64,000 nucleotides of DNA from Lepturacanthus savala (lineage: Eukaryota; Chordata; Actinopteri; Scombriformes; Trichiuridae). Positions 22,688 through 34,140 of this stretch are shown here, one piece after another; position 1 is the stretch's first letter, and every line of letters begins with the position of its first letter. The stretch covers positions 33,747,602 through 33,811,601 of the forward strand of contig CM060464.1 in NCBI GenBank assembly GCA_030544235.1, in the 5' to 3' direction. The notes beneath the pieces are model-generated. The model made no database searches. It was not told where the DNA came from and saw only the letters and a program-made list of their open reading frames with translations. Made by a program: the position numbers and the translations under genes.

Positions 22688-24500
22688 GTAAGAACTGGAT
22701 ATATTACCTTCTACATGATTGTAATGACATGTGTGTGATGCGACTCTGTTGTGAGATGTGAATTACATCATCTCCTACACCTTGCAAGCTTCACTGTTTG
22801 TAGCTTGCAAGGTAATAACATTCGGAATCGCTACCTCGAGGTGGTTGCTTGCAGTAAAACAAACTTGTTGAGAGTAATTTTTCCAGCCAAATATTGAGTA
22901 TCTGAAAGAAATGTGATAACGGGGTTTCCCCATGAATTAGATGTATCCTGGTGCTCATTGGTGGAGGTGAGCGAATACGGTAAGGTGACACGTTAGATGG
23001 GGATCTGGCTATTGCCAGTGTTGCGTTTGGGAGGATCCGGCTAATGTCGGTGTTGCGTTCGGGAGGATCTGGCTAGTATCAGTGTTGCGTTCGGGAGGAC
23101 CTTCAATCCTGCAAATAAAAGAAACAGAGCTGCAAATAAAAGAAAACTACACAACGGAAGTGTGTGTGGGACTATTGGGACTAGTGGGATTATTGGCAGT
23201 GCACCTGTAGTTATTCAGAATACGAAAAAAACGAAGAAAAGGTTATGATAAGAAAAGGTTACGATATGATCATTATGGCCGGCGAGGATGATTGATGAAG
23301 AAGACTGGAGTTTCCGCGCATGTGCGGGTTGTTGTTATTCTCCCTGTGACTGAGAGGGATGTATGTTCACTTGCTCAGCTTCCGCTGCACATAGAGATCA
23401 ATGTAATCCATCTAGTTAAGAGGATGGTTTAAATTGTTTTCAATAGTTTTTTTTGACTGTTGCTCAAGGTAAAGTACCAAAATACCAAGAAGTACATCCG
23501 ATTAATGTCAGGATTCACCTTTGTGGATTTCCTTGCTCAAGGTGAGTAGCCATCTCATAGTTGCCCTCATAACAATACACAAGGACTGATGTTTTTGGGA
23601 TGACTATATTTTATGTTAAATTTGGGTATCTATCTGCCCTCCAAAACATTTTGCATATACACACTTGTGTTCGTAATGATGGAAATTCAACATTCCCATG
23701 CTGTGGTGTTGTTCAAATCAAAACATGTAACTTCAGAAGTTAAAATCACCATGTCTTTTTAAAATCTGTTTTAATAAACGTGTTCTCTCTACAGTCAGAA
23801 ACAAGCTTGGGCTTCCTGATGCTATGGAACTGGATGCTTTTGATGAAACAGACAAACTAATTGAGGAAGACATTTTTTCTGAACTGATAGAGGCCAGTCC
23901 AGATTAATGCCTTACAGTACGTGAGAGAATCCCTGATGCAGATAGTTACATTTCTCCGTTATCCCTGAACTGTGTAGAAACAAAAACAAAAAACAACCAT
24001 ATCCCAATCAGTTAAAAGCTGGGAGTAACAATTGGCCAAATATGGAAAAAAACAAAAACCGTGATTTCTACAGGTGTATGATTGGTGTAAGCCTTTATAA
24101 TTGGTGTTCTTTAAACTGTATGTTTGAAAAATTAGTTTTTTGTAACCTCATTCTGATCTCTTGAAATATATTATCCACCCAGCTCAGACCCTTGAGGAAA
24201 ACCTCTTTCTTGAGATACAGATTGCTCCTGATCCAAGTGCCACAATACAAGACAGCAATTCAGGGGAAGGCGAGTCTCATTGTAATATCATTTGTAATGC
24301 TGTTTCCCAATTATCAGTTTAGATCTCATGTCTCTGCCTCTACTCATCATCTCTGTCTCTACTTTAATATGATTTTCAAAAAATATGTTAAGAGAATGCT
24401 CTGTATAATTGCAAAAACAGTTTGAAAATGTGGGATCAGGTGTGATTTTGGCTGTGGTAGCTGGATCCTCAGGTTTATCAGGAGCTCCTGCACTCTGAAT

Positions 24501-25533
24501 TAGGCTTGTCCCGATCCAATATCGGCATCGGATCAGCCACCGATATTGGCAGAAATATGCGTATCGGTATCGGCACGGCGGCACGGGAAAAAATCCGATC
24601 CGTTAAAAAAAAAGTCAGGGTTTTCCAGCGCACCTATTCAGATAATCCATTCCAGTTTTTTGCTGTGGTTTCGCTAAAATCCGGTCCGCATTTTCCAGCA
24701 CACCAGCATTAGCGTCTCCCCACATTTGTTTAGCTCGGCTCGCCTCGCGTTGCATAGCAACCAGAGACGCGCTCAGACTTGTCGCTCCGTGGCAAACGGC
24801 ACAGACAGACACCGAAAGAGCGTAGATTACACTGAAACAAGCACACTGGAATTGTTCCAGCACTCGGATAATGTAACTAATGTGACTTTAGTATGTTGTT
24901 TTCTTTAACATGGGATGTTGACTTCTTCTCCTTTTTTAACGGAACGCATCTCCGCAAATCTGCGGAAATGTGAGCGCGACTCCGGTGACTTGACTCGACT
25001 GTGTGTCACCTGATGCAGGAATAACAACGCACCAAAAAAAAAAAAAAAAAAAGTGTTAAACCAGCATGTCTAAACAGAGAGAAGATGTATAACAGGATGT
25101 TGAATATCCAATATGAATATCCATATTCAATGTGACAAAAAAAACGTTTATTTAGACGTCTTTATTCTGAAAATCCCACTTTGAAAAAACTTTATTTAAA
25201 ACACTCCAGACCGCCATTACATTTTTTAGCTTGCACACCCCCGAGTGCTCGGACTGCAGTCAGGGCAAACAGTTGAAGGCAGTGTGTAGATAGAGATGGA
25301 GCAAAAAGTGTGGAGGAGATTGGGGAGTAGAGGGCATTTTTGTTTTTAAATAGTTAATATTATTTGCACTGGTTTTTAAAGCCTTAAGTTTACACATGCT
25401 CAAGAGCAGAGTACTGATGCTGAGTTAATAGACTATTTCGGTATCGGCCACCAGTATCGGTATCGGCTCGGATGGGCAAATACAATAACGGTATCGGATC
25501 GGAAGTGCAAAAAGCTGGATCGGGACATCCCTA
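24501..25533. mobile_element. hAT-type non-autonomous element (1,033 bp) inside piggyBac
   Basis: The ends are TAGGCTTGTCCCGATCC and GGATCGGGACATCCCTA (imperfect inverted repeat). A perfect 8-bp target duplication CTCTGAAT flanks it (24,493-24,500 and 25,534-25,541), the hAT hallmark. Sub-terminal regions are rich in ATCGG motifs. There is no transposase. Positions 24,655-24,905 share about 180 bp, inverted, with the other hAT element at 35,113-35,897. Confidence 0.92.
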
Positions 25534-25541
25534 CTCTGAAT

Positions 25542-26213
25542 AGCTTTCTGCTGAGGCTTCTGTGCAGGGGACATGCTTCCTTCTTTCAATGAATGGAGTT
25601 ACAAGTGCCTTTCCTAGCTGCTCCAGGAACACCCTCCTCTTGTTCTTCTTATGAGATATCCAGGTCGGGTTGATCTCTCTCCAAATCACAACGGCATTGT
25701 AGGAGGAAACATCAATGATGTTGTGGAAGATGACCAGGGGCCAGCGGGCAGTCATCCTTCTGCAGCTGTATGTTCCAATCACCTTATCTAGATTGTCCAC
25801 ACCTCCTCTGTTGCAGTTGTAGTCTAGGATGATGACTGGCTTCCTGTCCTCACGATCACTAATGTCAGTGTGCTCATAAGAACTACATTCTTGTTTTTCT
25901 TTGAGAGGTAAGAAACTACAGTGGTCATGGCCATGAAGGCGAACTTTGATGAGAAGACCTCTCTCTCCTTTGATGAAAGCAGTGCTGATAGGAGCTCAGG
26001 CTTGTTCTTTCGAACTGTACCAACCATGGTGATCTTCCTCTTCAGGAGCTGCTGTCCAAGTTCATAAGATGATTTATCATGCTCTGGGTTATATTCCTCC
26101 CCATCTTCTTCTTCTGATACATCCTCCACTCCCTCTCCTGAATCAGAGTTGTCTTGTTGGACATCAGAAAAAATCAGCTCTAGAACTTCAACGTCATAAC
26201 GAACACTCATGGC
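25542..26213 (-). pseudogene. piggyBac transposase, C-terminal half, broken
   Basis: The minus-strand product begins with an acidic N-terminal segment (DSGEGVEDVSEEEDGEEYNP), skips most of the catalytic core, and continues with KITMVGTVRKNKPELL, SYLSKKNKNVVL, GGVDNLDKVIGTYSCRRMTARWP, and then NPTWISHKKNKRRVFLEQLG. These are the conserved C-terminal motifs of PGBD/piggyBac transposases. The gap between the acidic region and the VGTVRKNKPE motif removes the part where the first catalytic Asp residues lie, so it cannot be active. A frame change occurs around 25,810-25,850. The last codons continue beyond the hAT insertion at about 24,430-24,500 (ESAGAPDKPEDPATT). Confidence 0.8.
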
Positions 26214-27674
26214 GCCAGCACAGAAAGAATTTGGGTTCCTGTCACCTGCAGCACCTTTATAACCCCTTGAAATACACAAAAAAGAGCTCTGCCGTCTGCG
26301 AGAATGCCACCTATCTTGTCTTGTTTATGTCTTCTACTGTCTTGTTCATGTTTACTATTAATTGATCTGAGACTGATCAAAGGCACAGCAATCCATGATA
26401 AGACCACCTGATTTGTCTTGTTTATTTCTGCTACTGATTGATCTGAGACACACCTAAAACATTGTAACATTCTGTGGTGTGTAAATAACTCTGTGACCTT
26501 GATTTCAACTCTATTTGCCTCACGGGTCATTTTAACCCGAAGACCACCTTCGTAAATTTTTTTGTACAGCTTACATGGAAATGTGAATAAAAACATTTCA
26601 TTTTTTCTACTGTTGGGGCCAATCTAGGAAAAGTCATGAAATTTAAAGTTAAAAAAATAGCATTTAGGGGATTTCTTTTTGGTTTTTAACACACTGGCAA
26701 CAGGAGGGTTAATGATGTTTTATGACAGGAGCACTTCCATGATGGGGAGAAAGGCACTGGATATTTAGCATGGCGCCTTAAGACCATGTCCAGGTGTACA
26801 GCAAAAAGACCAGCCAAGACAGCTGCATTGGTTGAAGCACAAGGACCAAAGCGCCGAAGATTGGCAGCCACTTTACCTGAGCAGCTTGATGGAGATGCAT
26901 GCAGGGAAGCCATCATTTCTGAATCACCCCCATGATAAAGCAAGTGTGTTTCAGAAAATGAACATGACCTTTCAGTTTCGCCAAAACCTAGTGCATGACC
27001 CACAGAGAACGGCAGATGTTTCTAAAACATTTCCATGGTTCTTTGATGTTTGATGTCAAAGGGCTGGTGAGTTATTTATTTAGAGTTTACTATTTTGTTT
27101 CTTGAATTTAAGTACAATATGCTGATTTTTTTCAAATGTTTGTGCATTTATGATTCTATGATCAACAGCTGAATCAAGACTTCGTTCTACTGTTTGGAAC
27201 TGAAACAGCCTCCAAGATGCTTGAGAAGTGGGACACAACTTTCAGGTCCAAGATTATCAGTGAGGCTAAACACCTTACTCAGTCAATTGACCTGTGCCGA
27301 CTTCTAAAAGCTGCTGAGAAACAGACAGACAACGATGATGACAGTAAGCTAATGAACATGTTTGATTTTTATTCTTTACTGCAAGTGCTGGTTAATGGGG
27401 GTATTCCTGCATGATACTAATGGGCTTTTTTCTCCATCTTATTTTCCTACTGATAGGGTGGGACAGTGACATGGCTTCTCTGCTGCTCCTTCTCCATCTC
27501 CTGCCACCCACAGCTGGATGGAAGAGGACTAAGATAAGTCCCAGTGATGCAGTGGACAAAATGTTGCACTTTCACAAGGTATGCATGTCTTCTATTATCT
27601 AAACAGCAAGTATTTTATATGTATTAACTCAATTTGAAATACACTGAAATGAAAGTCTTCTCTCTCTTGCCATC

Positions 27675-28012
<338 letters not shown>

Positions 28013-28109
28013 CTTTCAGGGGTAAAATAATGATGATAAAATAATTACTTTTTAATCTCTAAATCGTTGAATTATCAAATTTATCGGTTTCGGAATCTTC
28101 TGGAAGGAC

Positions 28110-28144
28110 TGACGTCATCATCCAGCATAGACAGCGGCCATCTT
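28110..28144. promoter_or_regulatory. CRE-like and YY1-like motifs, copy 1
   Basis: TGACGTCA (28,110-28,117), a perfect cAMP-response-element palindrome, lies 16 bp from GCGGCCATCTT (28,134-28,144), which is the reverse of a YY1-type AAGATGGC core. The same pair at the same spacing is kept in copies 2 (41,729-41,763) and 3 (50,727-50,761). Function is inferred only from the motifs. Confidence 0.4.
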
Positions 28145-28599
28145 GTTCTCTCCCTTTGACTCTCAGCTCCACTCCACAGTAGTTATGGGAATTGTCGTTC
28201 ACTTTGAAGAACTAGTTCAGTTCAGATCGTTCAGTAAAAAAACCCATTCATTTCATTCATTTCGTTCACTCTGCGCTTTCTGCTTTCCTATTCAACAAAT
28301 AAAATGCAACAAAATGATTTCTGATGTCAGACATGGAACCACCAGCTTATTTTATTTGACAAAAATAACTGCTCAATTAAATGCACAATCAAAAATAAAC
28401 AAACAAGTATGAAATTAACTATTAACATAATATTAAGATGCTGTGTATTGAAAAAAATAAAGTGTACGGTTCGCTCTTGTACTGTTGGTGTATGTGTCCT
28501 TAAATGTACAATCAAAAATAAACAAACAAGTATGAAATTAACTATCAACATAATATTAAGATGCTGTGTATTGAAAAAAATAAAAAATAATAATGGATC

Positions 28600-29300
28600 A
28601 GTGAACGGCTCGCACCCACTTAGAGGAAAGTAGTTCAGTCAAGTTCACTGAACTACTTTCCTCGAAGTGGGTGCGAACCGTAGTAGTTCTGAACGAATCC
28701 ACTGACTTTAAGAGGAAGCCGTTCAGTGTACGGTTCGCACTTGTACTGTTGGTGTATGTGTCCTTAAATGTACAATCAAAAATAAACGAACAAGTATGAA
28801 ATTAACTATTAACATAATATTAAGATGCTGTGTATTGAAAAAAATAAAAAATAATAATGGATCAGTGAACGGCTCGCACCCACTTAGAGGAAAGTAGTTC
28901 AGTGAGGTTCACTGAACTACTTTCCTCTAAGTGGGTGCAAACCGTTCACTGAACTACTTTCCTCTAAGTGGGTGTGAGCTGTTCACTGAACTACTTTCCT
29001 CTAAGTGGGTGCAAACCATTCACTGAACTACTTTCCTCTAAGTGGGTGTGAGCTGTTCACTGATTTACTTTCCTCTAAGTGGGTGCAAACCATTCACTGA
29101 ACTACTTTCCTCTAAGTGGGTGTGAGCTGTTCACTGAACTACTTTCCTCTAAGTGGGTGCGAACCATTCACTGATCCGCTTCCCTGTTAGTGATTGCGAA
29201 CCGTTCAGTGAACCGCTTCCCTGCTAGTGGGTGCGAACCGTTCACTGAACCACTTGCCTGTAGGTCTGAGCCATTTAGTGAACGGCTTCGCGTGAAATAG
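28600..29300 (+). repeat. 37-bp minisatellite (CTGAACTACTTTCCTCTAAG type), copy 1
   Basis: Units repeat at 37 bp (tttcctctaa at 28,921 and 28,958) and alternate between GCAAACC and GTGAGCT variants. Two units are inverted against the rest, giving near-perfect hairpins of about 32-bp arms centred near 28,646 and 28,909. Related arrays are at 40,600-41,270 and 51,090-51,600. Confidence 0.9.
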
Positions 29301-29375
29301 TTCTGAACGAATCCACTGACTTTAAGGGGAAGCCGTTCAGTGTACGGTTCGCTCTTGTACTGTTGGTGTATGTGT

Positions 29376-29406
<31 letters not shown>

Positions 29407-29485
29407 TATAGCTTTTTAAAACTCAGACATTTTACAGTAAAGGTTGGTTAAAAACAAGAACAACAATAATACTGTTAACATTATT

Positions 29486-29521
<36 letters not shown>

Positions 29522-30212
29522 TATTGTTATCATTATTATCCTTATTAAAAATAACCAATAAATCAGAAATCATTTTGTTGCATTTTATTGTCGAATAGGA
29601 AACACACCAGCACACACATAGATACACGCCCCAACCCCTCCCCCACGATCTGAAATGAAGTAATTCTTCAAAGTGAACGACAATTCCCAAAGTGAACAGC
29701 TCGGCGGAGCACACACACACACACACGCACGCGCACACGCGCACACACACACACGCTAACTCTTGTCCCCCACAAAAAAAACACCTCAACTTAGTCCCAG
29801 CTGAGCTGAGCTGGCAAAACATCGGTGTGAGGTGTTGATGTTCTATTTTTTAGTCATGCTGCAGCCTGGATGAACACCTTTGGAAGAGGGATGGAAGACA
29901 ACCATACATCCTTGCTGTGCATCGAACCAAGAACACGATTGACACGTTCTACATTGTTGTGGACCAACAGCTCATCCCCTGCCAAGCCACTAGCTCATTG
30001 GGTGAATTTGATGAACTCTTTAATTCCATTACGTGCTCAACCTGTCTTATGAGGAGTACCTGGGCCAGCTCTTCACCTTTGTGCAAACAACAGTCTACAA
30101 CATTGACATAGAAACAACCAATGAGTCCTAAACTAAAGTACACAAATGTTTACGTGCTTCATTTGTCAAACTGTGCATACTCCGTGCCAGTCCTTGATCT
30201 CTCATCTGAGAC

Positions 30213-32547
30213 TTGATCAGTTTTTATCCTAGCACCAAGTTTAAGTTAGTTTGTGCACAAGATCGTTGTAGGTGTCACTTTTCAACATATTCAGGTTTCA
30301 AAAAACATTTAATCAGTTCACATGTGGAAAATTCTTGTGAAAATGCAGATGCAGCAAGGCCAGAGTCATGTCAAACTAATATCCAAATGCCGCAAGATAT
30401 CTCAGAAGTTGCTAGAACAAACATCACGCAGACCCCAGAATATCCATGCTTTGATAGTGAATCAGGTCAAAGACAAAGAAAACATAGAAAATATTTGTCC
30501 TTCAATTATTGCTAAACTACAAGCAAATGGTGTTGCAGTTGTTGGTGATGTGGAAGAACTTAGTAGTGGGATGCAGCAAGTACTGTCTGCTGTGCCTATA
30601 GATAATCCTTTGAGAGAAACATTGGTAAAAGATCTGGAAACCTTTGAAAACACATTTGAGTACTTGAATACTGAAAGCAAAAGAGTAAATTATTTCAACA
30701 AGAAATGGGTTGTTGTGGAACCAGTAGAAAAATGTTAGGAATTCGATATGATACAAGACGAAATAAACAAACAGATACTTATGATTAGGTCCCAGTGAAT
30801 GATACATTTGTTTACATCCCAATTTTGGAAACGATCAAATTCATGTTCCAAAATTCTGATATTTGCAAACTACTTGAGGAAACACGTTCATCAAAACTTG
30901 ACGTATACAGTGATTTTTGTGACGGAAGTTATTTTAGGACCCATCCACTGTTCTCTAAACACCAGAATTCTTTACAAATCCAGTTGTTCTATGATGATTT
31001 TGAGACTGCGAACCCACTTGGGTCAAAACGTGGCGTTCACAAAATAGGTGCTCTGTATTTTGTCCTCAGAAATCTTCCACCAAAGTTTAACTCTGCCCTG
31101 ATGAATATTCGATTGCATTGTTTCACACTGAAGACTTGGAAAAAATATGGCTTTGATCCTATTCTAGAGACACTGATTAATGACATCAAAACACTTGAGA
31201 ATTGTGGCCTTCATTTGCCTTTTTCTGTTGAAAAGATCTATGGCACTGTATGTCAGGTAACTGGGGACAACTTGGGGATGCACACAATTCTGGGATTCAC
31301 AGAATCGTTCAGTGGACGTCATTTTTGTTGTTTGTGTTTGATAGAAAAAAATTATGCCCAGTCTATTTTTAATGAGGATGACCCCAGAATAATCTTGTGT
31401 GGAAAAGAAGTATTTGAAATGCACTGCAGTGAATTGCAGTCAGATCCACAAAAGTTATCCGTGTTTGGTTTAAAAAAGGATTCGACTCTGAATGGCCTAC
31501 ATTTCTTTCATGTTTGTAACAATTTTTCTTTGGATATTATGCATGACATTCTTGAAGGAGTGGCTCAGTATGAGCTGAAGTTACTGTTTGAATACCTCTC
31601 TGAAAACTTTTTGTTGAAACCTGATCTGTCCAGAATTTATGCCTTTGACTATGGGTATGTGGAGTGCAAAAAACGGCCTACAAGGATAAACTTGGACAGT
31701 AGCGACAATAATATTGGGCTCAATTCAATTCAGACTCTTTGTCTTGTTCGAAATACTCCTTTGCTTTTTGGTGACATTGTGCCAGAAGGAAACCAAAACT
31801 GGCTTTTGCTTTTAATTTTACTACAGATAATCAACATTATTTTTTTCTCCATCTGTTTCACTTGGCATGACTGTACTACTTAAACATTTGATAATAGAAC
31901 ACCATGAGTTGTTCAAAGAACTGTATCCTGATAAAAACCTGATTCCAAAACATCACTTTATGATACATTATCCATCTTGTATCCGAAAAATTGGACCACT
32001 AATACATATGTGGAGCATGAGATTTGAGGCAAAACACAGGATTTTCAAAAATACTCTTAAAAACACCAAATCTCTTGCAAAAAAACATCAGATGTCGATT
32101 GCATGTCTTTGGGAGACATCCCTTTCAAAATGTACTGTGTATGGACCTATGAAAAGTATTACTGTGGACAATGAAAACTTTTGCAACGAGTTGGCTCAAG
32201 GTTTGCATGTGGAGCGTGCCTCTCAAGACATCCATGCAACTAACTGGGTGATAATCAGTGGAACAGAGTATAGGCCAGGGTTGATCATTTGCACTCAGAT
32301 TGAACATGAAATGCCAGTGTTTCTCAGAATAGAAAAAATAATTGTTGTTGATAGTATTATCTGCTTCTTTGGAAAAAGGCTTGTCGTTGATCATTTCAGT
32401 GAACATTTTCATTCTATCAAAGTATTTGAAAGTGATCACAAAGATGTTGTTAAAGCAGATGGTCTTGTGATTTATAAGCCCTTCGATCTACAGAGTTCAT
32501 ATGGTGGAGATAAAGGCCAATATATTGTGCCATTATTTTCTTTGTAA
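30213..32547 (+). pseudogene. EnSpm/CACTA-like transposase, frameshifted
   Basis: The coding signal runs through four frames: 30,213-about 30,500 with a Cys/His cluster (CAQDRCRCHFSTYSGFKKH), 30,440-30,738, 30,795-31,850 and 31,867-32,547. The core carries GDNLGMHTILGF, CCLCLIEK and the signature LDIMHDILEGVAQYELKLL (about 31,530-31,585), followed by FMIHYPSCIRKIGPL and MRFEAKHRIFK. These features fit the DIMHD-type transposases of animal EnSpm elements. Breaks are a stop/frame change near 30,738, another around 30,790, and a 1-bp change in a T-run near 31,845. Otherwise the frame is well kept over about 750 codons, so decay looks recent. It lies just downstream of the accessory gene and between the element's inverted ends. 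Confidence 0.75.
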
Positions 32548-32959
32548 ATGTGTATTAAAGAGGTTGGGACTCCTAATATGTACTTAAAGTATTTTTGTAA
32601 ATGTTTGTATTGATCTTTTTGTGCCAATTCCTATGGTGCTGGGAAGTTATGGATGTATGAATGCTGTTAATTGATCAGTCAACACTTCTATTCACTTTAC
32701 ATGTAATGTGAAACAGTTATGATATTCTGTTGAATAAAATAATGTAATATCACAATTTTAGTGCAAAAATACACTATTGTGTGATCACATGGCACTGTAG
32801 GTTGAAAATTAACAGTCACTTAACAGTGAAAGGGAATAACACATTTTTGGTGTTAAAAATAAACTTTAATGTGCTATTAAATGACACTGTATTTTGTAAA
32901 ATTAACACTCCAAGTGGAAGGGAATAACACAATTTAGAGTCAAAAGTGCACCTATGTGG
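32548..32959. other. EnSpm 3' and sub-terminal region with L1 target site
   Basis: After the transposase stop, the DNA carries many TAACAC/GTGTTA motifs (32,790-32,943), typical of CACTA sub-terminal repeats. The 16-bp L1 target duplication AAGTGCACCTATGTGG is at 32,944-32,959. Confidence 0.6.
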
Positions 32960-33074
32960 GACCTCCGGTATGGTGCAGAAATGAGCAGCAGCATAAAACG
33001 GAGGCTCCCAGACAGTCTTCAACCCCCCCACAAAAAATACTAGATTAACAAGTTGAAAAGTGGATTAAGTCGTA

Positions 33075-34100
33075 TGAAAAGGGGGGACAAAAGATAAACC
33101 AGAGGAAAAACGCAAGGTAAACCAAAAAAAAAACAATAAAATACCGACTGAAAGTGAGGACACGCTAGCGGAACACAAGGCTATGGATGCTATCCAAGCT
33201 AACATCATTGCGGAGATACAGGCGGTTCGTTCGGACCTGAAGAAAGAGCTGGTGGACTTTCGAGGAGAAGTAAACCAGAAATTAAGCGATATCGCCTCTG
33301 GCTTAAAGGAAATAACAGAAAGAGTTGAGGAGACAAAGCAGAGAATAGTCGATATGGAGGAGTGGAGCACCGACGCCAAGGGGATACTTTCCAACACACT
33401 TGACCTTTACCAATCTATCCAAACCTAGCTGATGGACCTGGAGGCACGTTCGCACAGGAACAACATTCGTATTCACAGCAATCCCGAGGGGGTGGAGGGG
33501 AACAACATAAAAACATTCATGGAAGAGTTTATTAAAACCGACACTCCCCGACACCCCCCTCGGTATCCAGCGTTGCCACCGGTCACTGGGATCCAGACTG
33601 CCGCCGGGCTCTAACCCACGGTCCGTGATTATCTATTTCCTGGAGTATACTACTAAAGAGCTGGTGTTCCGCTCCGCCTGGGGAAAGAAAGAGGTCCGCT
33701 ACGATGGAAGAAGAGTATTCTTCAAGCAGGACTACACGGCAGAAATACTCAAAAAGAGAAAGGCGTACATCCCCATAAGAAAAGCACTTAAGGAAAAAGA
33801 AATTTGTTTCCAGACGCTTCACCCGGCGAAACTTGCGAAAAAAGGGCGAGAAAAGTGTTTTTCGACACCAGCCCAACTGTCTACAACAACATGCAGGAGG
33901 CGACGGACGACTTGAAGAAAAGGGGATTCATCCCGGTCGCTTGGGAAGCTGAGACCCCTGCGCACAACGCACCGTCACCGAGACCAAAGCAACCTACCTG
34001 GGAAACAGCAGGTGCTAAAACACGTCGGCACCAGGGCACCCGCCTCAAGCATATCCAGGATAAACTTAAGGGGTTTCAACGCAGGGAGGAGGCTTTGTGA
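33075..34100 (+). pseudogene. L1 ORF1 (RNA-binding chaperone type), broken
   Basis: Begins near ATG 33,075 with a basic leader disrupted in an A-run, then a heptad-rich coiled coil (33,183-33,420; VRSDLKKELVDFRGEVNQKL). An in-frame TAG at 33,426 is followed by LEARSHRNNIRIHSNPEGVEG, the start of the RRM-like domain. KRKAYIPIRKALKEKEI and the C-terminal domain follow to about 34,100. This order matches L1 ORF1. Frame changes occur near 33,560-33,640 and 33,880. Confidence 0.8.
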
Positions 34101-34140
34101 GAGCTTTCTGTACCGTGAGTGAACAATAAATCTACAGAGA

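Larger units (their letters stand above)
24300..26708 (-). mobile_element. piggyBac element, partial, inserted in the EnSpm gene
   Basis: The right end is clear: GGCAACAGGAGGG at 26,696-26,708 (piggyBac-type CCCTCCTGTTGCC read inward) followed by the target TTAA (26,709-26,712). A typical internal inverted motif, GGGTCATTTTAACCC, is at about 26,523. The transposase lies inside on the minus strand. The left terminus was not found; it must lie near 24,300-24,430 and appears degraded. The element is split by the hAT element at 24,501-25,533. Confidence 0.75.
28014..29760 (+). repeat. Minisatellite-bearing dispersed repeat, copy 1
   Basis: Inserted in the last intron of the EnSpm accessory gene. 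It matches the reverse complement of 40,185-41,866 and the direct sequence of 50,637-51,930. Both ends of this copy coincide with CA tracts (27,677-28,012 and about 29,710-29,755). It contains a TGACGTCA plus GCGGCCATCTT segment near the left, AT-rich units of about 110 bp containing GTACAATCAAAAATAAAC, and a block of 37-bp units. No transposase is seen, and the family is not recognised. Confidence 0.85.

Noticed and set aside
24506..24908. Short frames in the hAT element
   Set aside because: They overlap inverted termini and GC-rich non-coding filler of a non-autonomous element.
28327..28633. Frames of 74 codons repeated in the minisatellite repeat
   Set aside because: They arise from tandem AT-rich 110-bp units and appear on both strands. 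No protein feature was recognised.
28600..29300. CRISPR-like array of 37-bp units
   Set aside because: The units are contiguous without unique spacers, sit in a eukaryotic transposon, and have no cas genes. This is a minisatellite.
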